Source of the DNA: an endosymbiont of Bathymodiolus septemdierum str. Myojin knoll
Lineage (GTDB): Bacteria; Pseudomonadota; Gammaproteobacteria; PS1; Pseudothioglobaceae
Direction of reading: 5' to 3'
Assembly: GCF_001547755.1 (NCBI RefSeq)
Contig: NZ_AP013042.1
Coordinates: 1,116,001-1,180,000 of the forward strand
DNA: 64,000 nucleotides
Shown here piece after piece: positions 18,042-27,542 of this stretch (the first letter of the stretch is position 1; each line of letters begins with the position of its first letter). Under the pieces are notes generated by a model. That model saw only the letters and a program-made list of their open reading frames with translations. It was not told where the DNA came from and did no database searches. Position numbers and translations under genes: made by a program.

Positions 18042-19471
18042 TAAAAACGCTCCAATTCTGGGTGGGGTAATTTGCCGTGATGCACATGCATAGCACCCAA
18101 CTCCGCACAGCGATGTAATTCGGGTACGGCTTTGCCAGGGTTTAACAATAACTTGGGGTCGAATGCCGCCTTAATCTTATGAAAAATTTCTAATTCTTTG
18201 TTGTTAAATTGATGACACATGGCGTTTAATTTTTCCACACCCACACCATGTTCACCAGTAATGCTGCCACCCATATCAACGCTAAGTTTTAAGATTTCTG
18301 TGCCAAATTCTTCGGTTTTTTCTAATTCCCCTGCAACATTGGCATCGTACAAAATAAGTGGGTGCAGGTTACCATCCCCTGCGTGAAAAACATTCGCTAC
18401 TCTGAGTTGATATTTCTTACTTAGTTCGTTAATTTTCTCCAACATATCTGCCAAATGACGACGGGGGATAGTGCCATCCATACAATAATAATCAGGCGAC
18501 AATCTACCTACTGCAGGGAATGCCGATTTGCGCCCTTTCCATAAATTAAGTCGCTCTTCTTCGTTTTCGGAAACCTTTAACGATGATGCGTTTGATAACA
18601 CTTTTAGCACGGTATCTAATTCTGCTTGTACTTGTTCGGTCGTGCCGTCTAATTCGCACAGCAGCAACGCCTTTGCGTCAAGTGGGTAACCAACATTGGC
18701 AAAGCCTTCGGCGGCTTCAATGGCAAAACTGTCCATCATTTCCAACCCAGCAGGAATAATCCCTGCCTTGATAATATCAGCCACTGCATTGGCACAATCA
18801 CGCACAGAATCAAAGCCTGCCATTACCACGCGTGCTAATTCAGGCGTTGGCGTGAGTTTGACACTAACCTCAGTCACGATACCCAGCAAGCCTTCTGAGC
18901 CATTCATTAATGCCAACAAACCCAAACCTTCGTCTTCACGACTTAAACTCAATTCCTCGCCATTAATCGTGAGCACCTTGAGTGCTTCAATATTATGCAC
19001 CGTCAAGCCATATTTCAAACAATGCACCCCGCCCGAATTCTCCGCAACATTGCCCCCAATCGTACAAGCAATCTGACTGGATGGATCGGGGGCATAATAC
19101 AATCCAAACTCTGCCACCGCCTCACTAATTGCGATATTTCTAACGCCTGGCTCAACCACCGCCAGTCGTTTTTCTACATCAATAGATTTAACTTTATTCA
19201 GTTTTGAAAGCCCCAACACCACCGATTCTGAGAGCGGCATCGCACCCCCTGCCAATCCAGTGCCTGCCCCGCGTGTTACAATTGGTGTTTTATGCTCACG
19301 ACAAATATCAATGGTTTGTTTAATTTGCTCAACACTCTCAGGAAGCACTACTGCTAAAGGTTTTTGACGATATACACTCAAGCCATCACACTCAAATGGG
19401 CGTGTGCTCTCCTCGCCAGTGATGACAATACCCTTAGGCAGTGTGTGTTGTAATTGTTGAATAATATCCAC
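18041..19471 (-). CDS. glcD: Glycolate oxidase subunit GlcD
   Basis: GlcD is the catalytic FAD subunit that oxidises glycolate (or D-lactate) to glyoxylate. At 476 residues it is close to the usual 499. The FAD-binding region shows TPIVTRGAGTGLAGGAMP, VEPGVRN and DPSSQIACTIGGNVAENSGG; the C-terminal FAD-oxidase domain has FHAGDGNLHPLIL and MGGSITGEHGVGVEK with the histidines expected at the active site. It starts with GTG at 19471, overlapping the stop of the ParE-like toxin gene by one base. The start region shares a 23-bp exact repeat with 20313-20335, suggesting the toxin module was inserted at the original glcD start. Confidence 0.94.
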   Translation of the reverse strand: MDIIQQLQHTLPKGIVITGEESTRPFECDGLSVYRQKPLAVVLPESVEQIKQTIDICREHKTPIVTRGAGTGLAGGAMPLSESVVLGLSKLNKVKSIDVEKRLAVVEPGVRNIAISEAVAEFGLYYAPDPSSQIACTIGGNVAENSGGVHCLKYGLTVHNIEALKVLTINGEELSLSREDEGLGLLALMNGSEGLLGIVTEVSVKLTPTPELARVVMAGFDSVRDCANAVADIIKAGIIPAGLEMMDSFAIEAAEGFANVGYPLDAKALLLCELDGTTEQVQAELDTVLKVLSNASSLKVSENEEERLNLWKGRKSAFPAVGRLSPDYYCMDGTIPRRHLADMLEKINELSKKYQLRVANVFHAGDGNLHPLILYDANVAGELEKTEEFGTEILKLSVDMGGSITGEHGVGVEKLNAMCHQFNNKELEIFHKIKAAFDPKLLLNPGKAVPELHRCAELGAMHVHHGKLPHPELERF

Positions 19472-19764
19472 TATTCAAATCTACTTTTTATCCAAGCAGG
19501 CTGCTTTCGACAATCAAATACGCCGTAGATAATAATTACTTTGTTCTCAATCGTATAGTAAACAGCGAAAGGAAATCGCTTTGAAAGTAAACGATGGTAT
19601 TTTTCAAACAGAACTAAATGCACACCATGATAGACAAGTAACGAATCAATATCTGAGAATAAACTATTAAGAAAATAACCCCCTAGACCTTGCTGCTGTT
19701 GTTCATAAAATTGATAGCCATTGAGTAAATCATCATTGGCACTCGGCAATATTTTTATGTTCAT
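19471..19764 (-). CDS. ParE/RelE-family toxin
   Basis: This 97-residue protein has the ParE toxin fold signature: ILPSANDDLLNGYQFYEQQ at the N terminus, GLGGYFLNSLFSDIDSL in the middle helix, then RLLSKRFPFAVYYTIENKVIIIYGVFDCRKQPAW, with the conserved RFPFAVYY strand and the terminal cysteine/arginine region. ParE toxins generally block gyrase; RelE relatives cut mRNA on the ribosome, and the sequence alone does not decide. It overlaps the antitoxin gene by 4 bases (ATGA) and glcD by 1. Confidence 0.85.
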   Translation of the reverse strand: MNIKILPSANDDLLNGYQFYEQQQQGLGGYFLNSLFSDIDSLLVYHGVHLVLFEKYHRLLSKRFPFAVYYTIENKVIIIYGVFDCRKQPAWIKSRFE

Positions 19765-19973
19765 TGAACCTTATTGCGTATTTGTTGTTTTGCTTTTTCC
19801 CAATTCATAGGGGGTTGACTACCCTCTGCACGCTGTTGTTCACGCAAACTCAAAACAGTCTTATGCCAATCAGGCGATTCAAACGAACTATGCTGACATA
19901 AATCATTCCAAATTACCTCCATAGCAGATAATTTCTCTGCCACTGTCATATTTTCAGGTGATATTGTAATCAT
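19761..19973 (-). CDS. Antitoxin, addiction-module component family
   Basis: This 70-residue protein resembles the addiction-module component family (TIGR02574) that pairs with ParE-like toxins. The hallmark is NMTVAEKLSAMEVIWNDL near the N terminus, then SPDWHKTVLSLREQQRAEG and a charged tail. It would bind and neutralise the toxin encoded directly downstream and probably repress their shared promoter. An AGGAG Shine-Dalgarno site precedes the ATG at 19973. No partner outside the pair is implied. Confidence 0.83.
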   Translation of the reverse strand: MITISPENMTVAEKLSAMEVIWNDLCQHSSFESPDWHKTVLSLREQQRAEGSQPPMNWEKAKQQIRNKVQ

Positions 19974-20409
19974 ATCAATTCTCCTAGTTAATTGTAAAAC
20001 CTATTACTGACTATATTTTGACATATCATTATCCATTGTTTCTGATTATTAATCATTTTAAAATCAAAATAACTTAAAACATTCGATTTACTACTATTTT
20101 CTCAGGATTAGAGTGATTTTCAGTGTATTTTTCTATTGAGTCTTTTGGCGTATAACTTCTACAAAAAATAATTCATAAGTCAACATTTTCACACATGCTG
20201 TTAGATGAAATTTTATAGAATAAATTACTAAAGAAAACCTTAGGTTTAGATCTATCGTCTGATTTTTTAAAGGTGATTGATAATGTTTGCATAATAACTA
20301 CAAAAACTACTCACAATACCCTTAGGCAGTGTGTGAGATAATTCGTAAACAATTGACATACTAAGACATTATAATGATTTCTTTGAATTTATTAACCCTA
20401 TAAAACATT
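19974..20409. other. Intergenic region with a glcD 5' remnant
   Basis: This 436-bp AT-rich gap separates the toxin/antitoxin module from the divergent aminotransferase gene. It holds the old glcD start fragment at 20312-20359 and a TATAAT at 20370-20375 that could serve the aminotransferase. Between about 20000 and 20310 I see no gene, repeat or hairpin that I can support. Confidence 0.5.
20312..20359 (-). pseudogene. Duplicate 5' end of glcD
   Basis: Reading from an ATG at 20359, sixteen codons give MSIVYELSHTLPKGIV, matching the GlcD start MDIIQQLQHTLPKGIV. Bases 20313-20335 are identical to 19425-19447 inside glcD. Homology then stops. The fragment lies next to the aminotransferase promoter region, where glcD would have started before the toxin/antitoxin genes came in between. 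Confidence 0.7.
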
Positions 20410-21525
20410 ATGAAATCATTTAACCCCCCTGTAAGAACCTTAATGGGCCCTGGCCCAAGTGATGTGCATCCACGCATTTTGTCGGCGATGGCACGACCAA
20501 CAATTGGTCATCTTGACCCTGCTTTTGTGGGAATGATGGACGAGACTAAGGAGGCGTTGAAGTATGCGTTTCAGACTGAAAACGAATTGACGATGCCAGT
20601 ATCAGCGCCGGGTTCTGCGGGAATGGAGACTTGTTTTGCGAATTTGGTTGAGCCAGGTGATAAGGTTGTGATTTGTATCAATGGCGTGTTCGGAATGCGT
20701 ATGCAGGAGAATGTTACGCGTTTTGGTGGTGAAGCAATTATTGTTAATGATGACTGGGGAACGGCAGTTTCTGTGGATAAAGTTGAGCAAGCATTGAAGG
20801 ACAATGCCGATGCAAAAATCTTGGCATTTGTACATGCGGAAACTTCAACGGGTGCCAGTTCTGATGCACAAGCACTTTGCAAAATTGCACACGAGAATGA
20901 TTGCATTACTATTGTTGACGCAGTAACTTCGTTAGGCGGCTCTGAATTACGAGTAGACGAATGGGAAATTGATGCGATTTATTCAGGCACACAAAAATGC
21001 TTGTCGGCGATGCCAGGTATCTCACCAGTCAGTTTTAACGAGCGCGCCTTAACCAAAGTCCGTAATCGTAAAACGCCGGTAACTTCTTGGTTCTTAGACC
21101 TTAATTTAGTGATGGGCTATTGGGGTGAAGGTGCAAAACGAACTTACCACCATACTGCACCTGTTAACACTTTATACGGTTTGCATGAGTCGCTGGTAAT
21201 GTTGACAGATGAAGGTTTGGAAAATGCTTGGGCGCGTCATCAGAGCAATCACGAAATATTGCGTGACGGCTTGGAAGCGATGGGTATTAATTTCTTGGTT
21301 GACAAAGCAGACCGCTTGCCTCAATTAAATGCTGTGTTTATTCCAGAAGGTGTCGATGATGCACAAGTGCGCGCAACTTTGTTAAATGATTACAATTTGG
21401 AAATCGGTGCGGGACTGGGCGCTTATGCAGGCAAAGTATGGCGTATTGGCTTGATGGGTCATTCCTCAAGAAAAGAAAATATTACTTTATGTTTGGCGGC
21501 ACTTAAAGAGACGCTTGGTAAGTAA
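20410..21525 (+). CDS. Serine-glyoxylate / alanine-glyoxylate aminotransferase
   Basis: This 371-residue class V PLP-dependent aminotransferase converts glyoxylate to glycine, using serine or alanine as amino donor. Visible signatures: the N-terminal MGPGPSDVHPRIL, PTIGHLDPAF, SAPGSAGMETCFANL, FVHAETSTGA, VDAVTSLGG and the PLP lysine in YSGTQKCLSAMPGISPVSF. The C-terminal domain ends AGKVWRIGLMGHSS. It stands divergent from the glycolate oxidase operon, whose product is its substrate, so the two probably form one glycolate salvage route, with GcvP (34823-37627) able to use the glycine. Whether serine or alanine is preferred cannot be told. Confidence 0.9.
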   Translation: MKSFNPPVRTLMGPGPSDVHPRILSAMARPTIGHLDPAFVGMMDETKEALKYAFQTENELTMPVSAPGSAGMETCFANLVEPGDKVVICINGVFGMRMQENVTRFGGEAIIVNDDWGTAVSVDKVEQALKDNADAKILAFVHAETSTGASSDAQALCKIAHENDCITIVDAVTSLGGSELRVDEWEIDAIYSGTQKCLSAMPGISPVSFNERALTKVRNRKTPVTSWFLDLNLVMGYWGEGAKRTYHHTAPVNTLYGLHESLVMLTDEGLENAWARHQSNHEILRDGLEAMGINFLVDKADRLPQLNAVFIPEGVDDAQVRATLLNDYNLEIGAGLGAYAGKVWRIGLMGHSSRKENITLCLAALKETLGK

Positions 21526-21543
21526 GTTTGTTAAAGCAACAAT

Positions 21544-21573
21544 AAAAAAGGCAGTCAATTGACTGCCTTTTTT
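21544..21573. terminator. Bidirectional rho-independent terminator
   Basis: A perfect 30-bp palindrome consists of six A, the stem half GGCAGTCAA, its complement, and six T. It lies between the convergent aminotransferase (+) and ferredoxin (-) genes, so it can terminate both transcripts. Confidence 0.92.
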
Positions 21574-21581
21574 ATCGCTTA

Positions 21582-21833
<252 letters not shown>

Positions 21834-21918
21834 TTATTTACTCTTTGGATGCATATTTTAACTGATTAAAGGATGTATTTTTGGTAACATAATAACTTTA
21901 TTTATATGGCTTTAATCA

Positions 21919-22890
21919 ATGAAAATTATCCGCACTTTATTTCTGTTTTTTATCTTATTCATCTCTGTTCAAGCGTCTGCAAAACTAAGCGATGGACTGT
22001 ATGCAAACTTGCATACCAATCAAGGTGATATCCTTATCAAACTTGCCTATGAAAAAGCCCCATTAACAGTAATTAATTTTGTCGGCTTGGCAGAAGGCAC
22101 AAAACACTCTAATAAGCAATTAGGCAAACCTTTTTATAACGGTTTAAAATTTCACCGTGTTATTCAAGGCTTTATGATTCAAGGCGGTGACCCACTTGGC
22201 AATGGCAGGGGTGGCCCAGGTTATCAGTTTGCCGATGAATTTACAGATTTAAAACATGATGGACCAGGGATTTTATCAATGGCTAATTCTGGTCCAAATA
22301 CTAACGGTTCTCAATTCTTTATCACCCATACAACCACAGCACATTTAGACGGTAAGCACACTGTATTTGGTCGAGTAACCAAGGGTATTGGTGTGGTAAA
22401 TAGCATTAAACAAGATGACTTCATTCGTAAAGTGGAGATTATTCGTATTGGCGAAAAAGCCAAGAATTTCCAAACAGATGAAAACGCATTTCAAAAGCAA
22501 TTACAAAAAAATTTAGCAAAAGAAAAAATAAAATTAGCAAAAAAATATGAAAAATTAATCAACTTTGTTAAAGCCAATTACAAAAATGCAAAAGATTCGG
22601 GCAAAGGTTGGTTTATACAAATCAATCAGTCTGGCTCTGGAAAAACAGTCAAAAAAGGTGACAAGATTAAAATTAGTTTATCAATTGATTTAGAAAATGG
22701 CACGCAAATGCGTAAAAAACAATCCTTAGAATTTAAGACTGGCACAGGTTCTCTTGTTGACCAAATTGTAACTGGAATGAAAGTAGGTGAAACACGCACT
22801 GTCATTTTGCGTTATTCGCAAATCAAAGGCAAAGAAATTAAAAATAACCCTTTGTTAATTTTCAACTTAGAACTTAATTCTATTAAATAG
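21919..22890 (+). CDS. Exported cyclophilin-FKBP fusion peptidyl-prolyl isomerase
   Basis: The 323-residue product has a signal peptide (1 to about 21, ending VQASA) and then a cyclophilin domain (about 25-185) with [35 protein letters not shown] and [12 protein letters not shown], all catalytic motifs intact. A lysine-rich helical linker (about 190-235) leads to a C-terminal FKBP-like domain: [17 protein letters not shown], then [20 protein letters not shown]. Both families catalyse proline cis-trans isomerisation, so this would be a two-module folding factor in the periplasm. The C-terminal domain lacks some of the aromatic FKBP active-site residues and may only bind substrate. It is followed by mraY 19 bases later. 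Confidence 0.82.
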   Translation: MKIIRTLFLFFILFISVQASAKLSDGLYANLHTNQGDILIKLAYEKAPLTVINFVGLAEGTKHSNKQLGKPFYNGLKFHRVIQGFMIQGGDPLGNGRGGPGYQFADEFTDLKHDGPGILSMANSGPNTNGSQFFITHTTTAHLDGKHTVFGRVTKGIGVVNSIKQDDFIRKVEIIRIGEKAKNFQTDENAFQKQLQKNLAKEKIKLAKKYEKLINFVKANYKNAKDSGKGWFIQINQSGSGKTVKKGDKIKISLSIDLENGTQMRKKQSLEFKTGTGSLVDQIVTGMKVGETRTVILRYSQIKGKEIKNNPLLIFNLELNSIK

Positions 22891-22909
22891 AGACCTTTAC
22901 ATAAATAAT

Positions 22910-23995
22910 ATGTTTTTAGAAATCTTGAATTTTCTAGCGCAATTGGACTCGGGTTTCAATGTCTTACAATACTTGAGCATGCGTGCAATTTTAGCGATGT
23001 TAATGGCATTGTCTATCAGTTTGGTTTTTGGTCGTTTCTTTATCAGGCGCTTACAACAATATCAAATCGGACAAGTGGTGCGTGATGATGGCCCTGAAAC
23101 GCACTTAGTTAAAGCGGGTACGCCAACCATGGGCGGTATACTGATTTTATTTTCTTTTATTAGTAGCGTGTTAATCTGGGGCAATTTAGACAATGCCTAC
23201 CTTTGGATTGTTATTTCCACTGCCTTGATTTTTGGTGGTATTGGTTTTGCTGATGACTACCTAAAAATTAAGAAAAAATCTTCCAACGGACTGACCGCTA
23301 AGCAAAAATATTTGGCACAATCTTTGGGTGCCATTGGCATCGGCATTTGGCTAGTAAACAACCCACAACATCCGATTGATACCAATTTACTCATTCCTTT
23401 CTTTAAAGATTTGGCAATACCCTTAGGCACAATTGGTTTGATAGCCTTTTCTTATTTCGTCATTGTTGGTAGCTCTAATGCCGTCAACCTAACGGATGGC
23501 TTGGATGGTTTGGCCATTATGCCTGTCGTTCTCATTCTCGGCGCATTGGCTATTTTTGCTTACATCAGTAGTAACTATCATTTTGCCGAATATCTAAATA
23601 TGCCTTTTATGCCAGCCGTCAGTGAGATGTTTGTCATTTGTGCTGCGCTGATTGGCGCTGGTTTAGGCTTCTTGTGGTTTAACACCTACCCTGCCGAAGT
23701 CTTTATGGGTGATGTTGGCTCGTTAGCCTTGGGTGCAATTTTAGCGGTCATTGCCATTATCGTTCGCCAAGAAATCTTACTGTTCATTATGGGTGGTATC
23801 TTTGTTGCCGAAACCCTATCCGTCATCATTCAAGTCTTTTGGTATAAACGCACCAAAACCCGCATTTTCTTAATGGCACCGTTACACCACCATTACGAGA
23901 AAAAAGGTGTTTCTGAACCAAAAATCATCGTCCATTTTTGGATGATTACCTTAATTTTAGTTTTGGTTGCCTTGGCTTCCATTAAGATTCGATAA
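22910..23995 (+). CDS. mraY: Phospho-N-acetylmuramoyl-pentapeptide transferase MraY
   Basis: MraY makes lipid I, the first membrane step of peptidoglycan synthesis, by moving phospho-MurNAc-pentapeptide to undecaprenyl phosphate. At 361 residues it matches the E. coli length of 360. Ten membrane helices are predicted; conserved motifs seen are [16 protein letters not shown] with the paired aspartates, [27 protein letters not shown], and the [13 protein letters not shown] histidine cluster. It usually lies in the division/cell-wall cluster between murF and murD, but here its neighbours are a folding factor and a nucleotide deaminase. Confidence 0.97.
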   Translation: MFLEILNFLAQLDSGFNVLQYLSMRAILAMLMALSISLVFGRFFIRRLQQYQIGQVVRDDGPETHLVKAGTPTMGGILILFSFISSVLIWGNLDNAYLWIVISTALIFGGIGFADDYLKIKKKSSNGLTAKQKYLAQSLGAIGIGIWLVNNPQHPIDTNLLIPFFKDLAIPLGTIGLIAFSYFVIVGSSNAVNLTDGLDGLAIMPVVLILGALAIFAYISSNYHFAEYLNMPFMPAVSEMFVICAALIGAGLGFLWFNTYPAEVFMGDVGSLALGAILAVIAIIVRQEILLFIMGGIFVAETLSVIIQVFWYKRTKTRIFLMAPLHHHYEKKGVSEPKIIVHFWMITLILVLVALASIKIR

Positions 23996-24006
23996 GAGAG
24001 CAATCA

Positions 24007-24453
24007 ATGAATCATATAACAAAATGGGATGCGCGTTATTTGAGCCTCGCCAAGGAAATTTCCACTTGGTCAAAAGACCCATCGACACAAGTTGGTGCTG
24101 TTACTGTTGGTAGTAAAAAAGAAGTACTTTCTCAAGGTTTTAATGGCTTTCCTCGTGGTATTGATGATACCGAAGCGCGTTACAATGACCGTGATACTAA
24201 ATACAAATTCGTTGTTCATGCCGAAATGAATGCAATTTACAATGCCACTTACTCAGGCACCTCGCTAGATGGCGCTACTTTATATGTATATGGATTACCA
24301 ATTTGCTCAGAATGCGCCAAAGGCATCATTCAAGTCGGCATCAAAAAAGTTATCATCCAAAAATCCAAAGAATTGGATAACTGGAATGACAGTGTCAAAC
24401 TTTCAAAACAAATGTTTGATGAAGCAGGCGTAGCGCTTATTATCAAAGAATAG
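24007..24453 (+). CDS. dCMP/cytidylate deaminase family protein
   Basis: This 148-residue zinc-dependent deaminase matches the dCMP deaminase (ComEB-like) family, which forms dUMP from dCMP for thymidylate synthesis. The zinc site is complete: HAEMNAI (His and catalytic Glu) and [10 protein letters not shown] (the two cysteines). [11 protein letters not shown] and [11 protein letters not shown] are family-specific substrate-binding segments. It starts 11 bases after mraY and ends one base before prfC, so the three genes are probably cotranscribed. Confidence 0.88.
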   Translation: MNHITKWDARYLSLAKEISTWSKDPSTQVGAVTVGSKKEVLSQGFNGFPRGIDDTEARYNDRDTKYKFVVHAEMNAIYNATYSGTSLDGATLYVYGLPICSECAKGIIQVGIKKVIIQKSKELDNWNDSVKLSKQMFDEAGVALIIKE

Positions 24454-24454
24454 C

Positions 24455-26023
24455 ATGAACGAAGTTTCAAAAAGACGCACTTTTGCGATTATTTCCCACC
24501 CTGATGCAGGTAAGACGACGGTAACAGAAAAACTGTTGTTATACGCAGGTGCTATTAAAACGGCAGGGAGTGTTAAGGCGAGAAAGGCAAGTACGCACGC
24601 GACTTCTGACTGGATGGAAATGGAGAAAGAAAGAGGTATTTCTATTACTTCATCAATTATGCAGTTTGATTATGACAATCATATTATTAATTTACTAGAC
24701 ACACCAGGGCATGAGGATTTTTCGGAGGATACTTATCGCACATTGACGGCGGTAGATTCGGCATTAATGGTGATTGATGTTGCCAAAGGTGTGGAGATGC
24801 GAACGATTAAATTGATGGAAGTTTGTCGCTTGCGTGATACGCCGATTTTAACTTTTATTAATAAATTAGACCGTGAGGGTAAAGAGCCGATTGAATTATT
24901 GGACGAAGTGGAAACGGTTTTAAATATTGAGTGTGCGCCGATTACTTGGCCAATTGGCATGGGTAAAGCATTTAAAGGGGTGGTGCATTTATTGGATGAT
25001 AAAATTTATCTGTACGAAACAGGAAAGAATTCTGAGATTGGTGAAGAGGTTATTGTTGACGGGGTTGACAATCCTGAATTAGATAAAATTTTAGGGATAG
25101 ATGTTGTTACTGAAATGCGTGAAGAGGTGGAATTAATTCGTGAAACGACGACACCTTTTGATATTAATGAATTTTTAGCAGGAAAACAAACGCCTGTATT
25201 TTTTGGATCTGCGATTTCAAACTTTGGCATTCAAAATCTTTTAGATGGGTTTCTTAAATATGCACCAACGCCACAAAATCGTGAATCAGATGTGCGAGAA
25301 GTCAAGCCTGAGGAAGATAAACTCACGGGGTTTGTGTTTAAAATCCAAGCCAATATGGACCCGAAACATCATGACCGACTTGCCTTTATGCGACTCGTTA
25401 GCGGTAAATATACAAAAGGTATGAAAGTTTTACAAGTTGCCACGGGCAAACAAATCAAGATTGCCAATGCGGTAACTTTTATGTCGCGTGAGCGCTCGTC
25501 TACCGAGGTTGCGTATGCAGGTGATGTAATCGGCATCCACAATCACGGTGGTATTAGCATTGGCGATACTTTTACCCAAGGGGAAAAACTCAGTTTTAAG
25601 GGGATTCCTAACTTTGCACCAGAGTTATTCCGTCGTGCGGTTTTAAAAGACCCTCTGAAAGCCAAAGCCCTGCAAAAAGGTTTAAATCAATTGTCAGAGG
25701 AAGGGGCAACACAAGTATTCCGTCCACTGATTAATAACTCTCAAATTTTGGGTGCAGTGGGTATTTTGCAGTTTGATGTCGTCGCCCATCGTTTGAAATA
25801 TGAATACGGGGTGGACTGCCAATTTGAAACCATTGCCGTTGCGACAGCGCGCTGGATAACGGGCGATGAAAAAGACATTGAGCAACTCAAAATAAAAGCG
25901 GGTAATAATGTTGCAGTAGATTCTGCAGGGGTTTTAACTTACCTTGCACCATCGATGGTCAACCTGCAATTGACCGAGGAGCGACATCCAAACATCACCT
26001 TTAGTGCAACGCGTGAACACTAA
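24455..26023 (+). CDS. prfC: Peptide chain release factor 3
   Basis: RF3 is a GTPase that removes RF1 and RF2 from the ribosome after termination. The 522-residue length is typical. The G motifs are intact: SHPDAGKTT (G1), ITSS after the effector region (G2), LDTPGHEDF (G3) and FINKLDRE (G4, NKxD). The sequence [20 protein letters not shown] and SVKARKAS region separate it from EF-G. The Shine-Dalgarno site lies in the end of the preceding deaminase gene. Confidence 0.96.
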   Translation: MNEVSKRRTFAIISHPDAGKTTVTEKLLLYAGAIKTAGSVKARKASTHATSDWMEMEKERGISITSSIMQFDYDNHIINLLDTPGHEDFSEDTYRTLTAVDSALMVIDVAKGVEMRTIKLMEVCRLRDTPILTFINKLDREGKEPIELLDEVETVLNIECAPITWPIGMGKAFKGVVHLLDDKIYLYETGKNSEIGEEVIVDGVDNPELDKILGIDVVTEMREEVELIRETTTPFDINEFLAGKQTPVFFGSAISNFGIQNLLDGFLKYAPTPQNRESDVREVKPEEDKLTGFVFKIQANMDPKHHDRLAFMRLVSGKYTKGMKVLQVATGKQIKIANAVTFMSRERSSTEVAYAGDVIGIHNHGGISIGDTFTQGEKLSFKGIPNFAPELFRRAVLKDPLKAKALQKGLNQLSEEGATQVFRPLINNSQILGAVGILQFDVVAHRLKYEYGVDCQFETIAVATARWITGDEKDIEQLKIKAGNNVAVDSAGVLTYLAPSMVNLQLTEERHPNITFSATREH

Positions 26024-26038
26024 TCAGGAAGAAAAGTT

Positions 26039-26971
26039 GTGTTATTAGAAATCGTTTTTGGGGCGGGATGCTTTTGGGGCGTGGAAAAGAATTTTAAACA
26101 AATACCCGGCGTACTTGAAGTAATCTCTGGCTATGCGGGTGGCGATTATGATGATCCAACTTATCAACAAGTGTTAACTAATAAAGACAATTCAAATATC
26201 ACCAATCACACCGAAGTGGTTAAAGTTACTTATGACACAAAACTGGTTTCTAGCGAATATTTGATTAAAGATTTTTGGGCGCTTCACGACCCAACACAAA
26301 TCGATGGACAGGGTAATGACAAAGGCAATAATTATCGCTCTGCATTATACTGGACAACCGATGAACAGCGACAAATTGCACTAAAAACCAAAGACGAATA
26401 CCAAGTATTATTAAATCAGAATGGTTTTGGCAGGATTATTACTGAAATAAAAGTGCTGGATAAATTCTGGCCAGCAGAAGCGTATCATCAAAATTACCTT
26501 ACTAATAATCCAAACGGCTATTGCCCTAGTCACAAAACGGGTGTGGCATTTATCATACCAGCCGATGGTGAACTGAAACAGCAAGAATTTTATAAAGCCT
26601 TGGGTAAATTAAAACTGGATAGTGTGGCCTTTGACATTGCTTTTAATCAAGGTACAGAAAGACAATTCTGCCAAAAGTACGATATTTTTAAAGAGACTCC
26701 TAAAGGCGTTTTTGTGGATAAATTATCAGGTGCGCCATTATTTGATACCCGTGACCGTTTTAACTCACATAGCGGATGGTTAAGTTTTACCAAAGCCATT
26801 GATGGTGCTATTGTAGAAAAATCTGATAACAATCATGGTATGGTGCGCACTGAAGTACTTGCAAAACACACAGGAATTCATTTAGGGCATGTATTTAATG
26901 ATGGTCCAAATGGACAACGCCGTTTTTGCATTAATGCAACTGTTTTAGATTTTGTTGCTGATAAAAAATAA
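26039..26971 (+). CDS. msrAB: Fused methionine sulfoxide reductase MsrA-MsrB
   Basis: The 310-residue protein joins MsrA (about 1-165) and MsrB (about 175-305), which reduce the S and R forms of methionine sulfoxide. MsrA shows the catalytic GAGCFWGVE, GYAGGDYDDPTYQQV and HDPTQIDGQGND. MsrB shows GVFVDKLSGAPLF, RFNSHSGWLSF, HLGHVFNDGP and the catalytic cysteine in RRFCINA. The zinc-binding CxxC pairs of many MsrB proteins are absent, as in other fusions. The start is GTG at 26039 after an AGGAAGAA. No signal peptide is visible, so it is probably cytoplasmic. Confidence 0.93.
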   Translation: MLLEIVFGAGCFWGVEKNFKQIPGVLEVISGYAGGDYDDPTYQQVLTNKDNSNITNHTEVVKVTYDTKLVSSEYLIKDFWALHDPTQIDGQGNDKGNNYRSALYWTTDEQRQIALKTKDEYQVLLNQNGFGRIITEIKVLDKFWPAEAYHQNYLTNNPNGYCPSHKTGVAFIIPADGELKQQEFYKALGKLKLDSVAFDIAFNQGTERQFCQKYDIFKETPKGVFVDKLSGAPLFDTRDRFNSHSGWLSFTKAIDGAIVEKSDNNHGMVRTEVLAKHTGIHLGHVFNDGPNGQRRFCINATVLDFVADKK

Positions 26972-26973
26972 TA

Positions 26974-27240
26974 TTAACGATTATAAACTTCTTTACGGCT
27001 TGCAACTCTAACGACCAATACAATCAAATCTTGATCTTGTATCTCACAAACAAGTCGATAATCACCAACACGATAACGCCACAAACCTTTGAATCGACTT
27101 TTTAGCGGCTTTCCAAGCTTTCTAGGATTGTCGAGTGCTTTGACCTTTTCAAGATAAGCTTTTATTTTTAATAATTGTTGAGCACCTATCCTTCTAAAGT
27201 CTTTTTTTAACCTTGCACTAAATTTAATCTTCCAAGCCAA
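26974..27240 (-). CDS. RelE-family toxin
   Basis: The 88-residue frame matches the RelE/ParE toxin superfamily: WKIKFSARLKKDFRRIGAQ at the N terminus, LDNPRKLGKPLKSRFKGLWRYRVGDYRLVCEI with the basic core typical of mRNA-cleaving RelE, and VLVVRVASRKEVYN at the end. I choose the TTG at 27240 because it gives the family's normal start and overlaps the antitoxin gene by 17 bases; a longer in-frame start at 27315 would add 25 residues that overlap antitoxin coding sequence. It is convergent with msrAB, only 2 bases away. Confidence 0.87.
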   Translation of the reverse strand: MAWKIKFSARLKKDFRRIGAQQLLKIKAYLEKVKALDNPRKLGKPLKSRFKGLWRYRVGDYRLVCEIQDQDLIVLVVRVASRKEVYNR

Positions 27241-27448
27241 ATTCGCTCCACATCTCTTCAGATGAAATAACAGATACCTTTCCTGACCTAATATCTTCCA
27301 ACTCTTTTTCAGCAAGGTAAACTTCTTCTAAATCCTCAATTTTGTCGATAATCGCTTCACGCGCATAATAAGTTTTAGTTCTGCCTGTTAAGGTAGCCAA
27401 ATTTTCTAACCGCTGTTCTATCGTTTCAGGTAATCGTATTGCAAGCAT
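27224..27448 (-). CDS. RelB-type ribbon-helix-helix antitoxin
   Basis: This 74-residue protein begins MLAIRLPETIEQRLENLA and continues TGRTKTYYAREAIIDKIEDL, a ribbon-helix-helix DNA-binding domain of the RelB/DUF6290 kind, followed by an acidic tail (EDLEEVYLAEKELE, then EEMWSEFGLED) that would wrap the toxin. The gene overlaps the RelE-like toxin gene downstream. TATAC-rich sequence around 27470-27495 precedes it, where a self-repressed promoter would be expected, though no clear operator was identified. Confidence 0.87.
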   Translation of the reverse strand: MLAIRLPETIEQRLENLATLTGRTKTYYAREAIIDKIEDLEEVYLAEKELEDIRSGKVSVISSEEMWSEFGLED

Positions 27449-27542
27449 AATTATTATGTGTTTTGATATATTTGTATAACAAGTATATCATAAACCACTA
27501 TAAGGTGTTTAATTTAAAAAAGGACCTTAACTAATTAAATCT

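Noticed and set aside
20353-20375. TTGACA followed by TATAAT before the aminotransferase gene as a sigma-70 promoter
   Set aside because: Only 11 bases separate the boxes, too short for sigma-70. The TATAAT may still be used with another -35 element.
26974-27315. Longer, 113-residue form of the RelE toxin
   Set aside because: The extra 25 residues overlap antitoxin coding sequence and are not toxin-like; the TTG at 27240 gives the family's normal length.
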